DNA of 64,000 nt from Alcanivorax sediminis (GTDB lineage Bacteria > Pseudomonadota > Gammaproteobacteria > Pseudomonadales > Alcanivoracaceae): the NCBI RefSeq assembly GCF_009601165.1, contig NZ_WIRE01000001.1, forward strand, positions 62,001 through 126,000. Direction: 5' to 3'. The position numbers and the translations under genes are program-made. Below, in pieces: positions 26,744-35,344 of the stretch. Each line of letters begins with the position of its first letter. The stretch's first letter is position 1. Under the pieces are notes generated by a model that was not told where the DNA came from, ran no database searches, and saw only the letters and a program-made list of their open reading frames with translations.

Positions 26744-28540
26744 ATGTCAAAAGAAGAAAAAATGGAAGACCTAATAAAAACAATATCAACGTTCAAGCCT
26801 GGAAAACCCTTAAAGAAATACATTGCCCACGCAGTTTTCCCCAAATTCAAAAATTTGGAGCCAGGTACAAGAGTTGATTTCGATTTTCCTCTTACCGCTT
26901 TAGTAGGCCCGAACGGAATTGGAAAAACGTCCATACTTCACGCAATGTGGGGGATGCCTCTTGGATACTCAACAAACAAGTTCTGGTTCTCCACAGATCT
27001 AGATCCCATAGAAGGCTCAAGAAAAAATCCTCAGCGTTACTTCTATGGACATTGGCATGAGAAGTACAACGGAATTGTTGAGACGAGGAAGGCACGACTG
27101 GGGAAAAAGAGAGACTACTGGGAACCATACAGACTTAGCATTCGTGACGGAATGCAACCGCTGCCCAAAGAAAACTACCCAGGAAAATCCAAGGACAGAT
27201 GGACGCCGGTAAAAAGAAATGTCGTATACATAAACTCCAGAGCAGTCTTTGGATCCTTTGATCGATATTTTTATTTTGACAAAAATATCGACAGCCATAG
27301 AGACGACATGCTCAGAGAAGCAAAAAGACTAAAAAAGATTAAAGAAACGAAAAGAAATTCCTATATCTTAGGAAAAAGGGAGCGACTTTTTGAAAACAGA
27401 GAACTCTCTCCCGAAGAAACAGATGCAGTATCGAAAATACTTGGAAGAAATTACGAGGGAGCACACATTTTAAGACACTCTCTTTATCCAAAAAACAGGG
27501 GAAGAGATCTTAGCGTAATCTTCAAAAGAGGCAATGAATACTCTGAGGCATTCGCGGGAAGTGGTGAGATTTCCGCTGTCAGCATTGTTATTGACATCCT
27601 CTCCGCGGAAGAATACTCACTGATATTACTAGACGAACCAGAAACATCTCTTCACCCTGGCGCACAAAGGGCCCTCCTGCAATTCCTGCTAGAACAAATC
27701 AAGCTAAAAAAACATCAGATCATAATTTCCACACACTCTCACGAATTCTTAAAAGGGCTACCATATGAGGCAATAAAAGTATTTGAAGATAACGGCGACT
27801 CTAAAACCAGGGTAATCCCCAGCAGCTCTCCTGCTGCAGCACTAAATAGGCTAGGGAGCCTCAATACAGAAAAAGTTAGAATTTTGGTTGAAGATGTTTT
27901 AGCTGAATCGATTGTGAAGCATGCAATAAAATTCCTTGACAAAGGAGACCAGGAAACCATCGAAGTAAAAGTAGCCCCAGGCGGAGCCGATGCCATTCTT
28001 AAATATCTTGGAACCGCAGCTATGACTTCCGGTGATGACGTTTATGTAATGCTTGACGGTGACAAAAGAAAGGCCGACAGCTTCACCAACCCTGAATCAA
28101 TCCCTCCTTCTGACTACAAATCTCTTGGCCAGATATTAAAGTCCGAAACCGGTTTGGATCCGCTTTTCCATATACCAGGGGGTGATGGCGATGCAGCCCA
28201 TGAAAAAGCCAAAGTCGAAGCTCAGCTAAATTACTTATCATGGCTTGGAGAACACCTTGATTATTTACCCAAACCCATCCCTGAGACCATCATTATCAAT
28301 GCGTTAGCCCCTAAGATTGACACCACAGCAATGAGCAACAAAGACCAGAAAGACTTACTTGTTAAGATTACTGCAGAAGAGCACGGCATTCCGGATCCTT
28401 CAGAATTGGCATCTGCCCTCCAAATGATATCTATCGCCAAAATCCCTCAAGACAATCAAGACCTGGTGAACATCCGGGCAACCATCTCAAACTGGCTGGC
28501 CAATTCTGAAAAGAAAAAGCACACGAATAGGAATGGCTAA
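26744..28540 (+). CDS. OLD-like ATPase with C-terminal TOPRIM nuclease region
   Basis: 598 residues. Walker A at about 54-63 (LVGPNGIGKTSILH); ABC-like signature in EAFAGSGEISAVSIV; Walker B at about 295-305 (SLILLDEPETSLHPGAQ); His switch IISTHSHEFL. A TOPRIM region follows with the acidic Glu in VRILVEDVLAES and the DxD in YVMLDGDKRKAD, the arrangement of OLD-family nucleases such as GajA. Family members protect against phages by ATP-regulated DNA cleavage. No UvrD-like GajB gene is nearby; the partners here are a cytosine methyltransferase and perhaps the HNH gene. Base composition is AT-rich, like the methyltransferase. Confidence 0.85.
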   Translation: MSKEEKMEDLIKTISTFKPGKPLKKYIAHAVFPKFKNLEPGTRVDFDFPLTALVGPNGIGKTSILHAMWGMPLGYSTNKFWFSTDLDPIEGSRKNPQRYFYGHWHEKYNGIVETRKARLGKKRDYWEPYRLSIRDGMQPLPKENYPGKSKDRWTPVKRNVVYINSRAVFGSFDRYFYFDKNIDSHRDDMLREAKRLKKIKETKRNSYILGKRERLFENRELSPEETDAVSKILGRNYEGAHILRHSLYPKNRGRDLSVIFKRGNEYSEAFAGSGEISAVSIVIDILSAEEYSLILLDEPETSLHPGAQRALLQFLLEQIKLKKHQIIISTHSHEFLKGLPYEAIKVFEDNGDSKTRVIPSSSPAAALNRLGSLNTEKVRILVEDVLAESIVKHAIKFLDKGDQETIEVKVAPGGADAILKYLGTAAMTSGDDVYVMLDGDKRKADSFTNPESIPPSDYKSLGQILKSETGLDPLFHIPGGDGDAAHEKAKVEAQLNYLSWLGEHLDYLPKPIPETIIINALAPKIDTTAMSNKDQKDLLVKITAEEHGIPDPSELASALQMISIAKIPQDNQDLVNIRATISNWLANSEKKKHTNRNG

Positions 28541-28607
28541 TCCATATACACTGATCCGCGGCTCCAGGGTCAGGTCTTGCACCGTGCAACCTCACGATTT
28601 CTCTACC

Positions 28608-29381
28608 CTACCCCAAAAACAGATTCTCACGATGCCACGCCAAGAACTCCTTAGCGGGGCGAAATTTCTCCGGCATCCTGATCGCCCGTCCTTCATTAGC
28701 ACAGAACATATTATGGATGTATTTGTTCTCTGACTGCGCCTTCAGCACCGACGACACTATCACTTCATAATTATCAGAAAGACTAATCAAACCCTGATCA
28801 AAGGCTCTATCTGCTAATGCGCTCAAGCAAAGCCCATTGCCCGGATTAAAACGGTTCGCCTTGTCTTCTCGCCATGGCTTGATGTGACTCGCAATTAGCA
28901 GCCTCGTATCGGCAATATCAGTAATACAGCAACGAAATTGATACGCGGTGAACACCGCATCTCGGAATAGCCTCTGGCCTTGCCTGCGCTTTGCCATCGT
29001 CAGCACATCGCTACCCGAGTAATCAACGTCTGAAGGGGTATCAGTGCCCGGAGCCTCAGCTGCACCTTGATCCCCAAGTAATTCGTCTAACCGGTTTTCG
29101 ATGATCGGCATCCACGTTTCAGTATTAGAGGAAAAGTCCGCCCATACCTTTCTATCCAGTGCCGATGCGCCCGGCAGCCCCTTTCGCCCCGTACTTGTTA
29201 TTGCCGGATCTAAGCTCGCAAGGTTCGTTAACTTCATCGCCACGGAGCTTGGGGTTCTATCCAAACGCTCTGCCACATCGCGGATCAGTTGATTTGTCTG
29301 ACTCAACTGACCAAATGTGAGACGGCAATATACGCCCAACACAGTCATCAGCTCGGCTTCTGTCCATTTCTTTCCTGCCAT
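28608..29381 (-). CDS. HNH endonuclease-domain protein
   Basis: 257 residues from ATG 29381 (GAGGAATTC upstream). An N-terminal basic part with SSVAMKLTNLASLDP resembles a DNA-reading segment of restriction-enzyme-like proteins. The nuclease core has RCCITD, LIASHIKPWRED (first His) and NPGNGLCLSALADRAFDQGL (central Asn); where many HNH proteins have a third His the residue is Ala, followed by the DxxFDxGLI of the HNH_2 type. It is convergent with the OLD-like gene, with 67 bases between, and its composition is closer to the host. It may be the nuclease partner of the methyltransferase, but this is inferred from position. Confidence 0.75.
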   Translation of the reverse strand: MAGKKWTEAELMTVLGVYCRLTFGQLSQTNQLIRDVAERLDRTPSSVAMKLTNLASLDPAITSTGRKGLPGASALDRKVWADFSSNTETWMPIIENRLDELLGDQGAAEAPGTDTPSDVDYSGSDVLTMAKRRQGQRLFRDAVFTAYQFRCCITDIADTRLLIASHIKPWREDKANRFNPGNGLCLSALADRAFDQGLISLSDNYEVIVSSVLKAQSENKYIHNMFCANEGRAIRMPEKFRPAKEFLAWHRENLFLG

Positions 29382-29419
29382 GAATTCCTCTATTCTCGTT
29401 ATCCCCATTTAACTCAAAA

Positions 29420-29716
29420 CTATCGACTAACCTGTACATTTGTCACGGGTTTGTCCGTTTCAGCAATATCTTTTAACTCATGAAGAGCTAGATCATCCCC
29501 GCCACAATCGTGCCCCTCAAAGTAGGCAGTAGGCCAACCCAACTCTTCTGGGCGAAAATGCAAAATGTCGGGCCAGACCTGCAGATCCGCAAACCGATCA
29601 CGTAGCATGCGTTCAACGTCCTCAGCACTTTGGAGACCTAGCAGCTCCACCACGACAGATTCATATTGCTTATAGTTGCTGGCGTCTCGGTAGAGGTAGC
29701 GAATTTCAAATCTCAT
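29420..29716 (-). CDS. Conserved-looking hypothetical protein
   Basis: 98 residues, starting MRFEIRYLYRDASNYKQYES, with an acidic end and LGWPTAYFEGHDCGGDDLALHEL. A GGAGG-rich stretch (with eight G residues) sits 9-20 bases before the ATG. No family recognised; the sequence composition and codon use look like a real gene. It lies just upstream of the HNH gene on the same strand, 38 bases apart, and may be co-transcribed. Confidence 0.6.
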   Translation of the reverse strand: MRFEIRYLYRDASNYKQYESVVVELLGLQSAEDVERMLRDRFADLQVWPDILHFRPEELGWPTAYFEGHDCGGDDLALHELKDIAETDKPVTNVQVSR

Positions 29717-29857
29717 TACTTCATCCTCCCCCCCCTCCTTCTAACAACACTTTATCGGCCCATCAATCCGCCTAAATGCCTGGACCACCCTACCCCCTTT
29801 GACCCTGAACACCCCCACCCCTAAGCTGAACAAAAGCGCCACGGACGGATAACAGCA

Positions 29858-30214
29858 ATGAAGCTCACTACCCTCACCCCGCCACTGGAAGACCTGCATG
29901 CCTCGTCTGACGACATTCTGCTGGTGTCCCTGATCAGCAATGATGGGCTGCCGGTGGTGCATTTTGGGGAAGGGCTGGATTTTGATGATCAGAGTGCCTT
30001 GTTCTTTGAAATGAAGAAGGCCTGTGACCGTGTGCTGGACAGCCTCCGGCTGGGCCATAGCGAGGAAGTGTTTATTCGCTGCCGCAAAGGCTGCATCAGC
30101 ATCTGGCCGGTGAACGACATGGTATTCGCCTGCCTGGCCAAACCATCGATCAATTCCCAGCGTATGCAGATGCTGGTGTGGAAGACGGTGTCGCAACTGC
30201 GCGGGCTGATCTAA
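29858..30214 (+). CDS. Roadblock/LC7-like protein
   Basis: 118 residues of mixed alpha/beta character: DILLVSLISNDGLPVVHFG near the start, a helix with LFFEMKKACDRVLDSL, EVFIRCRKGCISIWPVNDM and FACLAKPSINSQRM. This strand-helix order is that of Roadblock/LC7 domains, which modulate small GTPases in motility and polarity systems; no GTPase gene is adjacent. Confidence is limited as the identity rests on pattern only. Confidence 0.55.
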   Translation: MKLTTLTPPLEDLHASSDDILLVSLISNDGLPVVHFGEGLDFDDQSALFFEMKKACDRVLDSLRLGHSEEVFIRCRKGCISIWPVNDMVFACLAKPSINSQRMQMLVWKTVSQLRGLI

Positions 30215-30315
30215 CCGCGCACTTCCCAACCTGTTCAGCCTCCAACTCCGCTAACCCGCTCGCAAAGCTACAAAAAGACACACCCCTCCCATAGAGAGAT
30301 ACCTGCCACCACTCT

Positions 30316-30337
30316 AGATTTTGCCTATACAAAATCT
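30316..30337. promoter_or_regulatory. Perfect inverted repeat in front of the protease gene
   Basis: AGATTTTG-cctata-CAAAATCT (8-bp arms, 6-base spacer) ends 12 bases before the protease ATG. It would cover the promoter-proximal leader or hold the ribosome site near a hairpin, so it is a candidate operator or RNA switch. Confidence 0.45.
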
Positions 30338-30349
30338 GGAGTGATCTGT

Positions 30350-32158
30350 ATGTCTCTGATATCTACAAGAAATGCGCTGTTCGCTGCGGCAATTGTCGGG
30401 GCGGGGTTGCCGTTGGCCTGGGCGGGTTCTGATACCGCACAGGACCGTATCGAGACCGGCCAGATTATTGAAGACCAGTACATCGTGACCCTGGCACCGG
30501 ACATTGTCAGCCGGCTGGGTGTGGTGGATCTCCCCACCGCCATTGCCACTTTGCTCGCTGGCGTGGGCGGAGGCGAAGTGCTGTATACCTATGAACATGC
30601 GCTGACCGGGATGACCGTGAAGCTCAGCCCGCTGCAGGCTTCTTTGCTGGAGGCCCTGCCTGGTGTCATTGCCATGGAGCCGGATCGCACGGTGAGCGCC
30701 ATTGCCGTACAGGACGGTGCCACTTGGGGGCTGGACCGGGTGGATCAGCCTGCCCTGCCTCTGGATGGTGATTACCGCTACCCCGACAGTGGTGGCCGTG
30801 ATGTGACGGTCTATGTGATTGATACCGGCTTGCGCTCAAGCCATCTTGAGTTTTCCGGACGGGTACTGCCAGGACGTAACTTTGTGGGCAGCGGCGGCTT
30901 CCTGTTTGGCGGCGGCAGTGTTGATGCCTCCGACACCAATGACTGCAATGGCCACGGCACCCATGTGGCCGGCACTGCTGTGGGCAGCACCTACGGGGTC
31001 GCCAAGCAAGCCAGCATTGCCCCGGTGCGGGTGCTGGACTGTAACGGCAGCGGCAGCAATTCCGGCGTGATCGCCGGGGTGGACTGGGTGGCAGGCAACC
31101 ACAGCAAACCTGCCGTGGCCAACATGTCGCTGGGTGGCGGCAACTCCGACGCGCTGGATAATGCCGTGCGTAATGCGGTGAGCTCAGGTGTCACCATGGT
31201 GGTGGCCGCAGGTAACGACAATGCCAACGCCTGCAGCGGCTCGCCCAACCGGGTGGCCGAAGCCGTGACAGTGGGAGCCACCACCAATACCGACCAGCGC
31301 TCTTCATTCTCCAATTTCGGTGCCTGCGTGGATCTGTTTGCGCCGGGCAGTAACATCACCTCAGCCTGGTACCAGTCCGACACCCAAACCGCCCGCCTCA
31401 ATGGCACCTCCATGGCGGCGCCCCATGTGGCTGGTGCAGCGGCGCTGTATCTGGCGGCCCACCCCAGTGCCAACCCCGCCTTGGTGGCTCAGGCACTGAT
31501 CGATGACAGCGCAACCGGGGTGATCAGCAACGCTGGCAGTCAGTCACCCAATCGCTTGCTACAGGTCACCCAGGACGCAGGCTCTGTGGTGGATCGCCTG
31601 CCCACCGCCGCCTTTACCGTGGAATGTCAGGACACCGTGTGTGCACTGGATGCCAGCGGTTCCAGCGATGACCGTGGCGTGGCTGCCTGGGATTGGGATC
31701 TGGGGGATGGCAATGTCGCCAGTGGCGAACAGATTACCCATGATTTCACCACCCCCGGCGATTACACCGTGACCCTGACCGTGACCGACACGGCCAACCA
31801 GACCGACTCCAGCACCAACATCGTCAGCGCCGGCGAAGCGGTCTCACCTTGCCCGGATTGCACCCGCTATGATGGTGAACTGGCCAACGGGGCCAGCGTG
31901 GCCTTGCCTTCTAGTGGTTTCAGTTTCAATGGCGGCAGCATTAATGCCTTTCTGGAGAGTCCGGCCAATGCCAGCTTCAGTCTGTCCCTGCAACGCCGCA
32001 GCTGCTTCCTGTTTGCCTGCAGCTGGTCCACAGTAGCTACCACATCCACCCAGTATGGATTGGCCGAGCTGCATGCCAATGTCGCCAGCGGCACCTATCG
32101 CTGGAGCCTGCAAGCCGAAACCGGAAGCGGCGCTTACACTCTGCTGACCAATCCGTAA
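30350..32158 (+). CDS. Secreted subtilisin-like serine protease with PKD domain
   Basis: 602 residues from ATG 30350 (TGGAG upstream); a GTG nine bases before is less likely. Signal peptide about 1-26 (AAAIVGAGLPLAWAG), an I9-type propeptide (about 45-115, DQYIVTLAP), then the S8 catalytic domain with Asp in VYVIDTGLRSSHLEF, His in CNGHGTHVAGTAVG, and Ser in NGTSMAAPHVAGAAAL. Next come a PKD domain (about 420-500, with WDWDLGDG and YTVTLTVTD) and a C-terminal region of about 100 residues with CFLFACSW, perhaps a pre-peptidase or export domain. An extracellular alkaline protease. Confidence 0.95.
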   Translation: MSLISTRNALFAAAIVGAGLPLAWAGSDTAQDRIETGQIIEDQYIVTLAPDIVSRLGVVDLPTAIATLLAGVGGGEVLYTYEHALTGMTVKLSPLQASLLEALPGVIAMEPDRTVSAIAVQDGATWGLDRVDQPALPLDGDYRYPDSGGRDVTVYVIDTGLRSSHLEFSGRVLPGRNFVGSGGFLFGGGSVDASDTNDCNGHGTHVAGTAVGSTYGVAKQASIAPVRVLDCNGSGSNSGVIAGVDWVAGNHSKPAVANMSLGGGNSDALDNAVRNAVSSGVTMVVAAGNDNANACSGSPNRVAEAVTVGATTNTDQRSSFSNFGACVDLFAPGSNITSAWYQSDTQTARLNGTSMAAPHVAGAAALYLAAHPSANPALVAQALIDDSATGVISNAGSQSPNRLLQVTQDAGSVVDRLPTAAFTVECQDTVCALDASGSSDDRGVAAWDWDLGDGNVASGEQITHDFTTPGDYTVTLTVTDTANQTDSSTNIVSAGEAVSPCPDCTRYDGELANGASVALPSSGFSFNGGSINAFLESPANASFSLSLQRRSCFLFACSWSTVATTSTQYGLAELHANVASGTYRWSLQAETGSGAYTLLTNP

Positions 32159-32175
32159 TTACGTATCTGCCTTAA

Positions 32176-32211
32176 CCCCGGCGTTAACCTCCTGGTGCGC
32201 CGGTTTTTTTT
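32176..32211 (+). terminator. Terminator of the protease gene
   Basis: CCGGCG ... CGCCGG followed by nine T residues, about 20 bases after the protease stop. The loop is long (14 bases), but the T-run is strong. Confidence 0.75.
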
Positions 32212-32253
32212 GGCCGCTCGGCGGCGCGCGCACGATGTGGGTCAGGCCTACTG

Positions 32254-33759
32254 TCAGAACAGACTCAGCTGATCATCGTTAACGGTTTGTCCGCGTCGGG
32301 CCCGACGCCGGCGACTGCCGTGCTTTTGATTCACGGCGCGGCTTTGCTCACGGAACCCGGCCTGGTGTCGGGCGTGCGCCAACTTCGCCCTGGCGTGGCG
32401 GGCCGCCACATCAAAATCCACCAACGGCGCCGGGTAGTGCTCGCCAATGCGCACACCACTTTCATTTTGTTGCCGCGCGCCCATGCCCCAGGGCTGATGA
32501 ATCCAGCTATCGGATACACAGGCCAACTCGGGCACCCAGCGACGAATGAACTCCCCGCGCGGATCGAGTTTCTGTGCCTGCAGTGTCGGGTTATACATGC
32601 GCAGGGCATTGATGCCAGTCACCCCCGCCTGCATCTGTATTTGTGGGTAGTGAATGCCCGGTTCGTAGTCCACAAACAGTCGGGCCAGATGTAACGCTGG
32701 CTCTCGCCAGTGCAACCACAACGGATAGCACGCCATGGAGACCAACATGGCGCGCATGCGGAAATTGATCCAGCCATGGTGATGCAGGTAGCGCATGGCC
32801 GCATCCACCAGCGGCCAACCGGTCTGTCCCTGTTGCCAGGCCTGCAGCCAGGCGACCTGCCCGGGATCCTCACGCAGATCACGCAAGGCCGGATGGAGAC
32901 TCTGGTATTCCATCTCTACCTGGTCTTCCAGCTTCTGGATGAAGTGACAATGCCACCACAGCCGCGATTCGAAGGCGGCCAACCCGGCCGCCAATGGCCC
33001 TGATGGCGCAGCCTGCTGATGGGCCCACAATTCCTGCACCACCCTGCGCAGGGAGAGACAACCCCAGGCCAGATACGGGCTGATGCGCGAGCCACTATGC
33101 TCGGCACGCTGTGGGGCACTGATGCCCCCGCGATAACCCCGCGCCCGCTGCGACAGAAAACTCTGCCAGATACCTTCGCCGGTTTCTGTTCCGCCGCGCT
33201 GGCGCCCAGGGCAGGGCTCCCGGCCAGCACCACGCGGCGTGTTCAGGTTCGGCCAGGGGGGTGCCACCGCGGCGGCCTCGGCACGCGCGGGCAGGGGGGC
33301 CTGCGCGGCGCTCATGAACTCTTGCCAGTGACCCGCCCACTGATCCCGATCCACGCAGGGACGCAGGACGCCAAAGGGAGCCGCCTCGCTCCACGTTACC
33401 TGGTGGTGATCACACCACTGTTTCACCCGGCGATCCCGCTGGTAGGTCCAGTTGGCCCCATATTCCTGATGGCTGCGCAGCGTAAAGCGGCCAAACTGTG
33501 CATACAGCTGCGACAGCACGCTCACCACATCGCCTTCCACCACCCACAACGGCAAGCCGATCCGTGCCAGCTGCCGACGCAGGTCTCGCAGGCTTTCCGC
33601 GATGAACGCCCATTGCCGCGCACTGCTGTCGGGTTGTTGCCAATACTCCGGTTCGATGATGTATATCGGTAGCACCGGCCCGGCCCCGCAGGCATCGGCC
33701 AGCGGCCAATGGTCATGGGTGCGCAGGTCGCGCTTGAACCACACCACTTGCGCGGTCAC
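32254..33759 (-). CDS. Cryptochrome/photolyase family protein with C-terminal clamp-binding motif
   Basis: 501 residues from GTG 33759, overlapping the stop of the CRY-DASH gene (GTGA). N-terminal antenna domain starting [19 protein letters not shown], then the FAD domain: [47 protein letters not shown] and [18 protein letters not shown]. The family splits UV-made pyrimidine dimers with light. The last five residues are QLSLF, the canonical motif for binding the bacterial beta sliding clamp, placed on a basic flexible tail. Last gene of a four-gene light-repair operon. Confidence 0.9.
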   Translation of the reverse strand: MTAQVVWFKRDLRTHDHWPLADACGAGPVLPIYIIEPEYWQQPDSSARQWAFIAESLRDLRRQLARIGLPLWVVEGDVVSVLSQLYAQFGRFTLRSHQEYGANWTYQRDRRVKQWCDHHQVTWSEAAPFGVLRPCVDRDQWAGHWQEFMSAAQAPLPARAEAAAVAPPWPNLNTPRGAGREPCPGRQRGGTETGEGIWQSFLSQRARGYRGGISAPQRAEHSGSRISPYLAWGCLSLRRVVQELWAHQQAAPSGPLAAGLAAFESRLWWHCHFIQKLEDQVEMEYQSLHPALRDLREDPGQVAWLQAWQQGQTGWPLVDAAMRYLHHHGWINFRMRAMLVSMACYPLWLHWREPALHLARLFVDYEPGIHYPQIQMQAGVTGINALRMYNPTLQAQKLDPRGEFIRRWVPELACVSDSWIHQPWGMGARQQNESGVRIGEHYPAPLVDFDVAARHARAKLAHARHQAGFREQSRAVNQKHGSRRRRARRGQTVNDDQLSLF

Positions 33760-35177
33760 GTAACCTCCCGGTCAGCATCGGGCAGGGCAACGATCGGAAC
33801 AGGATAATCATCAGGACGAGCGTCGGCACCGGCGGCAAAGTGCAACGCCAGACATTGTTCCCGGCTCAGGTCTCGCAAGGCGGGCAACCAATACCGCAGA
33901 TAACGCCCCTCCGGATCATGACGCCACCACTGCCGGGTTGGGCTGAACCGGCGACCACCCTGGGCATCATGTCCAACACCGGCGATATAGGCCCAGTTAC
34001 CCCAGTTCGAGGCCACGTCATGATCCACCAGGTGATGTTCGAACCAGCGGGCACCCAAACGCCAGTCGAGCCCCAGATCATGAATCAGAAAGCTGGCCAG
34101 ATTCTGGCGTCCCCGATTGGAAAGGTAACCCGTGGCCATGAGCTCTTTGAGGTTGGCATCAATAAACGGCAGCCCGGTTCGGGCTTCGCACCAGGCCGAC
34201 CACAGCGCCGGTTGATGCGTCGGCGGGGAAGCTGGCGCCTTTGCAAAGAGCCCCAGCCCGGCATAGCGGAAGACGTGCGCACCATGCTCCCGCAAGGACC
34301 AGTGAAAAAACTCACGCCACAACAATTCAAAGCGCAACCAGTAACTGTGCTGGTCCGCACCGAATGCCTGCTCGTACTCAAGAATGGCATGCCAGACATG
34401 ACGAACGGACAGGCAGCCCCAGGCCAGGGCGGCGCTAAGCCTGCTTGAATAGCCGGTGCCGATCAGCTGGTTGCGGGTGTGCTTGTAATGGGCAATGAAG
34501 CGATCTTCGAACAAGTACTGGTCTAGCCATTGCCGCGCTGCAGTCTCTCCGCCGGGTAACGAAAAATAGTCTTCGGGAACACGCTGCCAGCGGCCACGGC
34601 GCGCCGTCAGTAGGGCTTGCACCGAGGGACGTTCATTCGTTAAGGCTGGCACCTCTGCCGGGGTCAATTCTGCAGGCGTACCCGGTGGACGCATGACCGC
34701 AGGACCACCCTCACGTTCAACCTGTTTTCGAAAGCGACTGAATGTAGAGGGAAAACGATCCGGCCAGGGCAAAGAGGAGGACGACAACAGGGTTCGGCTG
34801 GCCACTTCACTTACCACAACCCCCTCGCTCCTCAACGCCTGGATCACGTCCTCCTCTTCCGGTGCATCCGCCTCTGCGGTGACCACCTGCATGGGCGTGG
34901 ACTCATGCCACCGGATCAAGAATGTTCTCGGACACGCCACTACCATGACCAGGGGCAGGCCAAGTGAACTAAGGGAAGTTTCCAGGTCTGCCAGGCTCTC
35001 TTGCAGAAAAGCCGCCTTGGCGGGCCCAAGACGATCCATGCCCTCCGGCCCGGGTTGCGTCCAGTGCTCCGGCAAGACGTACAGTGGCAACACCGGCGCG
35101 CCCAGCTCCGCCGCCTTGTGCAACAGGGGCTGATCCTGCACCCGCAAGTCATGACGAAACCACACTACCGTGATCAT
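33756..35177 (-). CDS. DASH-type cryptochrome
   Basis: 473 residues. Starts [20 protein letters not shown]; the FAD-domain features are [50 protein letters not shown], and [20 protein letters not shown]. The 'YIAGVG.D' stretch and the N-R rich end are marks of CRY-DASH, which repairs single-stranded DNA or acts in signalling. Its ATG overlaps the stop of the DUF2256 gene (ATGA), and its stop overlaps the next start, so translation is coupled throughout. Confidence 0.92.
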   Translation of the reverse strand: MITVVWFRHDLRVQDQPLLHKAAELGAPVLPLYVLPEHWTQPGPEGMDRLGPAKAAFLQESLADLETSLSSLGLPLVMVVACPRTFLIRWHESTPMQVVTAEADAPEEEDVIQALRSEGVVVSEVASRTLLSSSSLPWPDRFPSTFSRFRKQVEREGGPAVMRPPGTPAELTPAEVPALTNERPSVQALLTARRGRWQRVPEDYFSLPGGETAARQWLDQYLFEDRFIAHYKHTRNQLIGTGYSSRLSAALAWGCLSVRHVWHAILEYEQAFGADQHSYWLRFELLWREFFHWSLREHGAHVFRYAGLGLFAKAPASPPTHQPALWSAWCEARTGLPFIDANLKELMATGYLSNRGRQNLASFLIHDLGLDWRLGARWFEHHLVDHDVASNWGNWAYIAGVGHDAQGGRRFSPTRQWWRHDPEGRYLRYWLPALRDLSREQCLALHFAAGADARPDDYPVPIVALPDADREVT

Positions 35178-35344
35178 TCCGCCCTCTTCTCCCGTCGACA
35201 GCGCTCACTGCAATAGATCACTGACGCCCAATTGCGTGCCCACTTCTTGCGCCAGCTGAACGCACGGCCGCAAACCGGGCAGTTTTTTTCAGGCAGCGAT
35301 GCCTTGTTGCCTTTCCAGCGGGCACTTTTCTCCTGGCCACTCAT
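35174..35344 (-). CDS. DUF2256 zinc-ribbon small protein
   Basis: 56 residues: [20 protein letters not shown], then [14 protein letters not shown] and [13 protein letters not shown]. The CxxC...CxxxC spacing fits the DUF2256 family, which is often encoded next to cryptochrome genes. The ATG overlaps the stop of the FeS-BCP gene and the TGA overlaps the CRY-DASH ATG. A role as DNA- or RNA-binding helper for the photolyases is inferred. Confidence 0.9.
   Translation of the reverse strand: MSGQEKSARWKGNKASLPEKNCPVCGRAFSWRKKWARNWASVIYCSERCRREKRAE

Noticed and set aside
28550..28570. CGCGGCTCCAGGG after the OLD-like gene as a possible right attachment site copying the tmRNA 3' end (CGCCGGCTCCACCA).
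   Set aside because: Only about nine bases match and the match is interrupted; too short to call a direct repeat.
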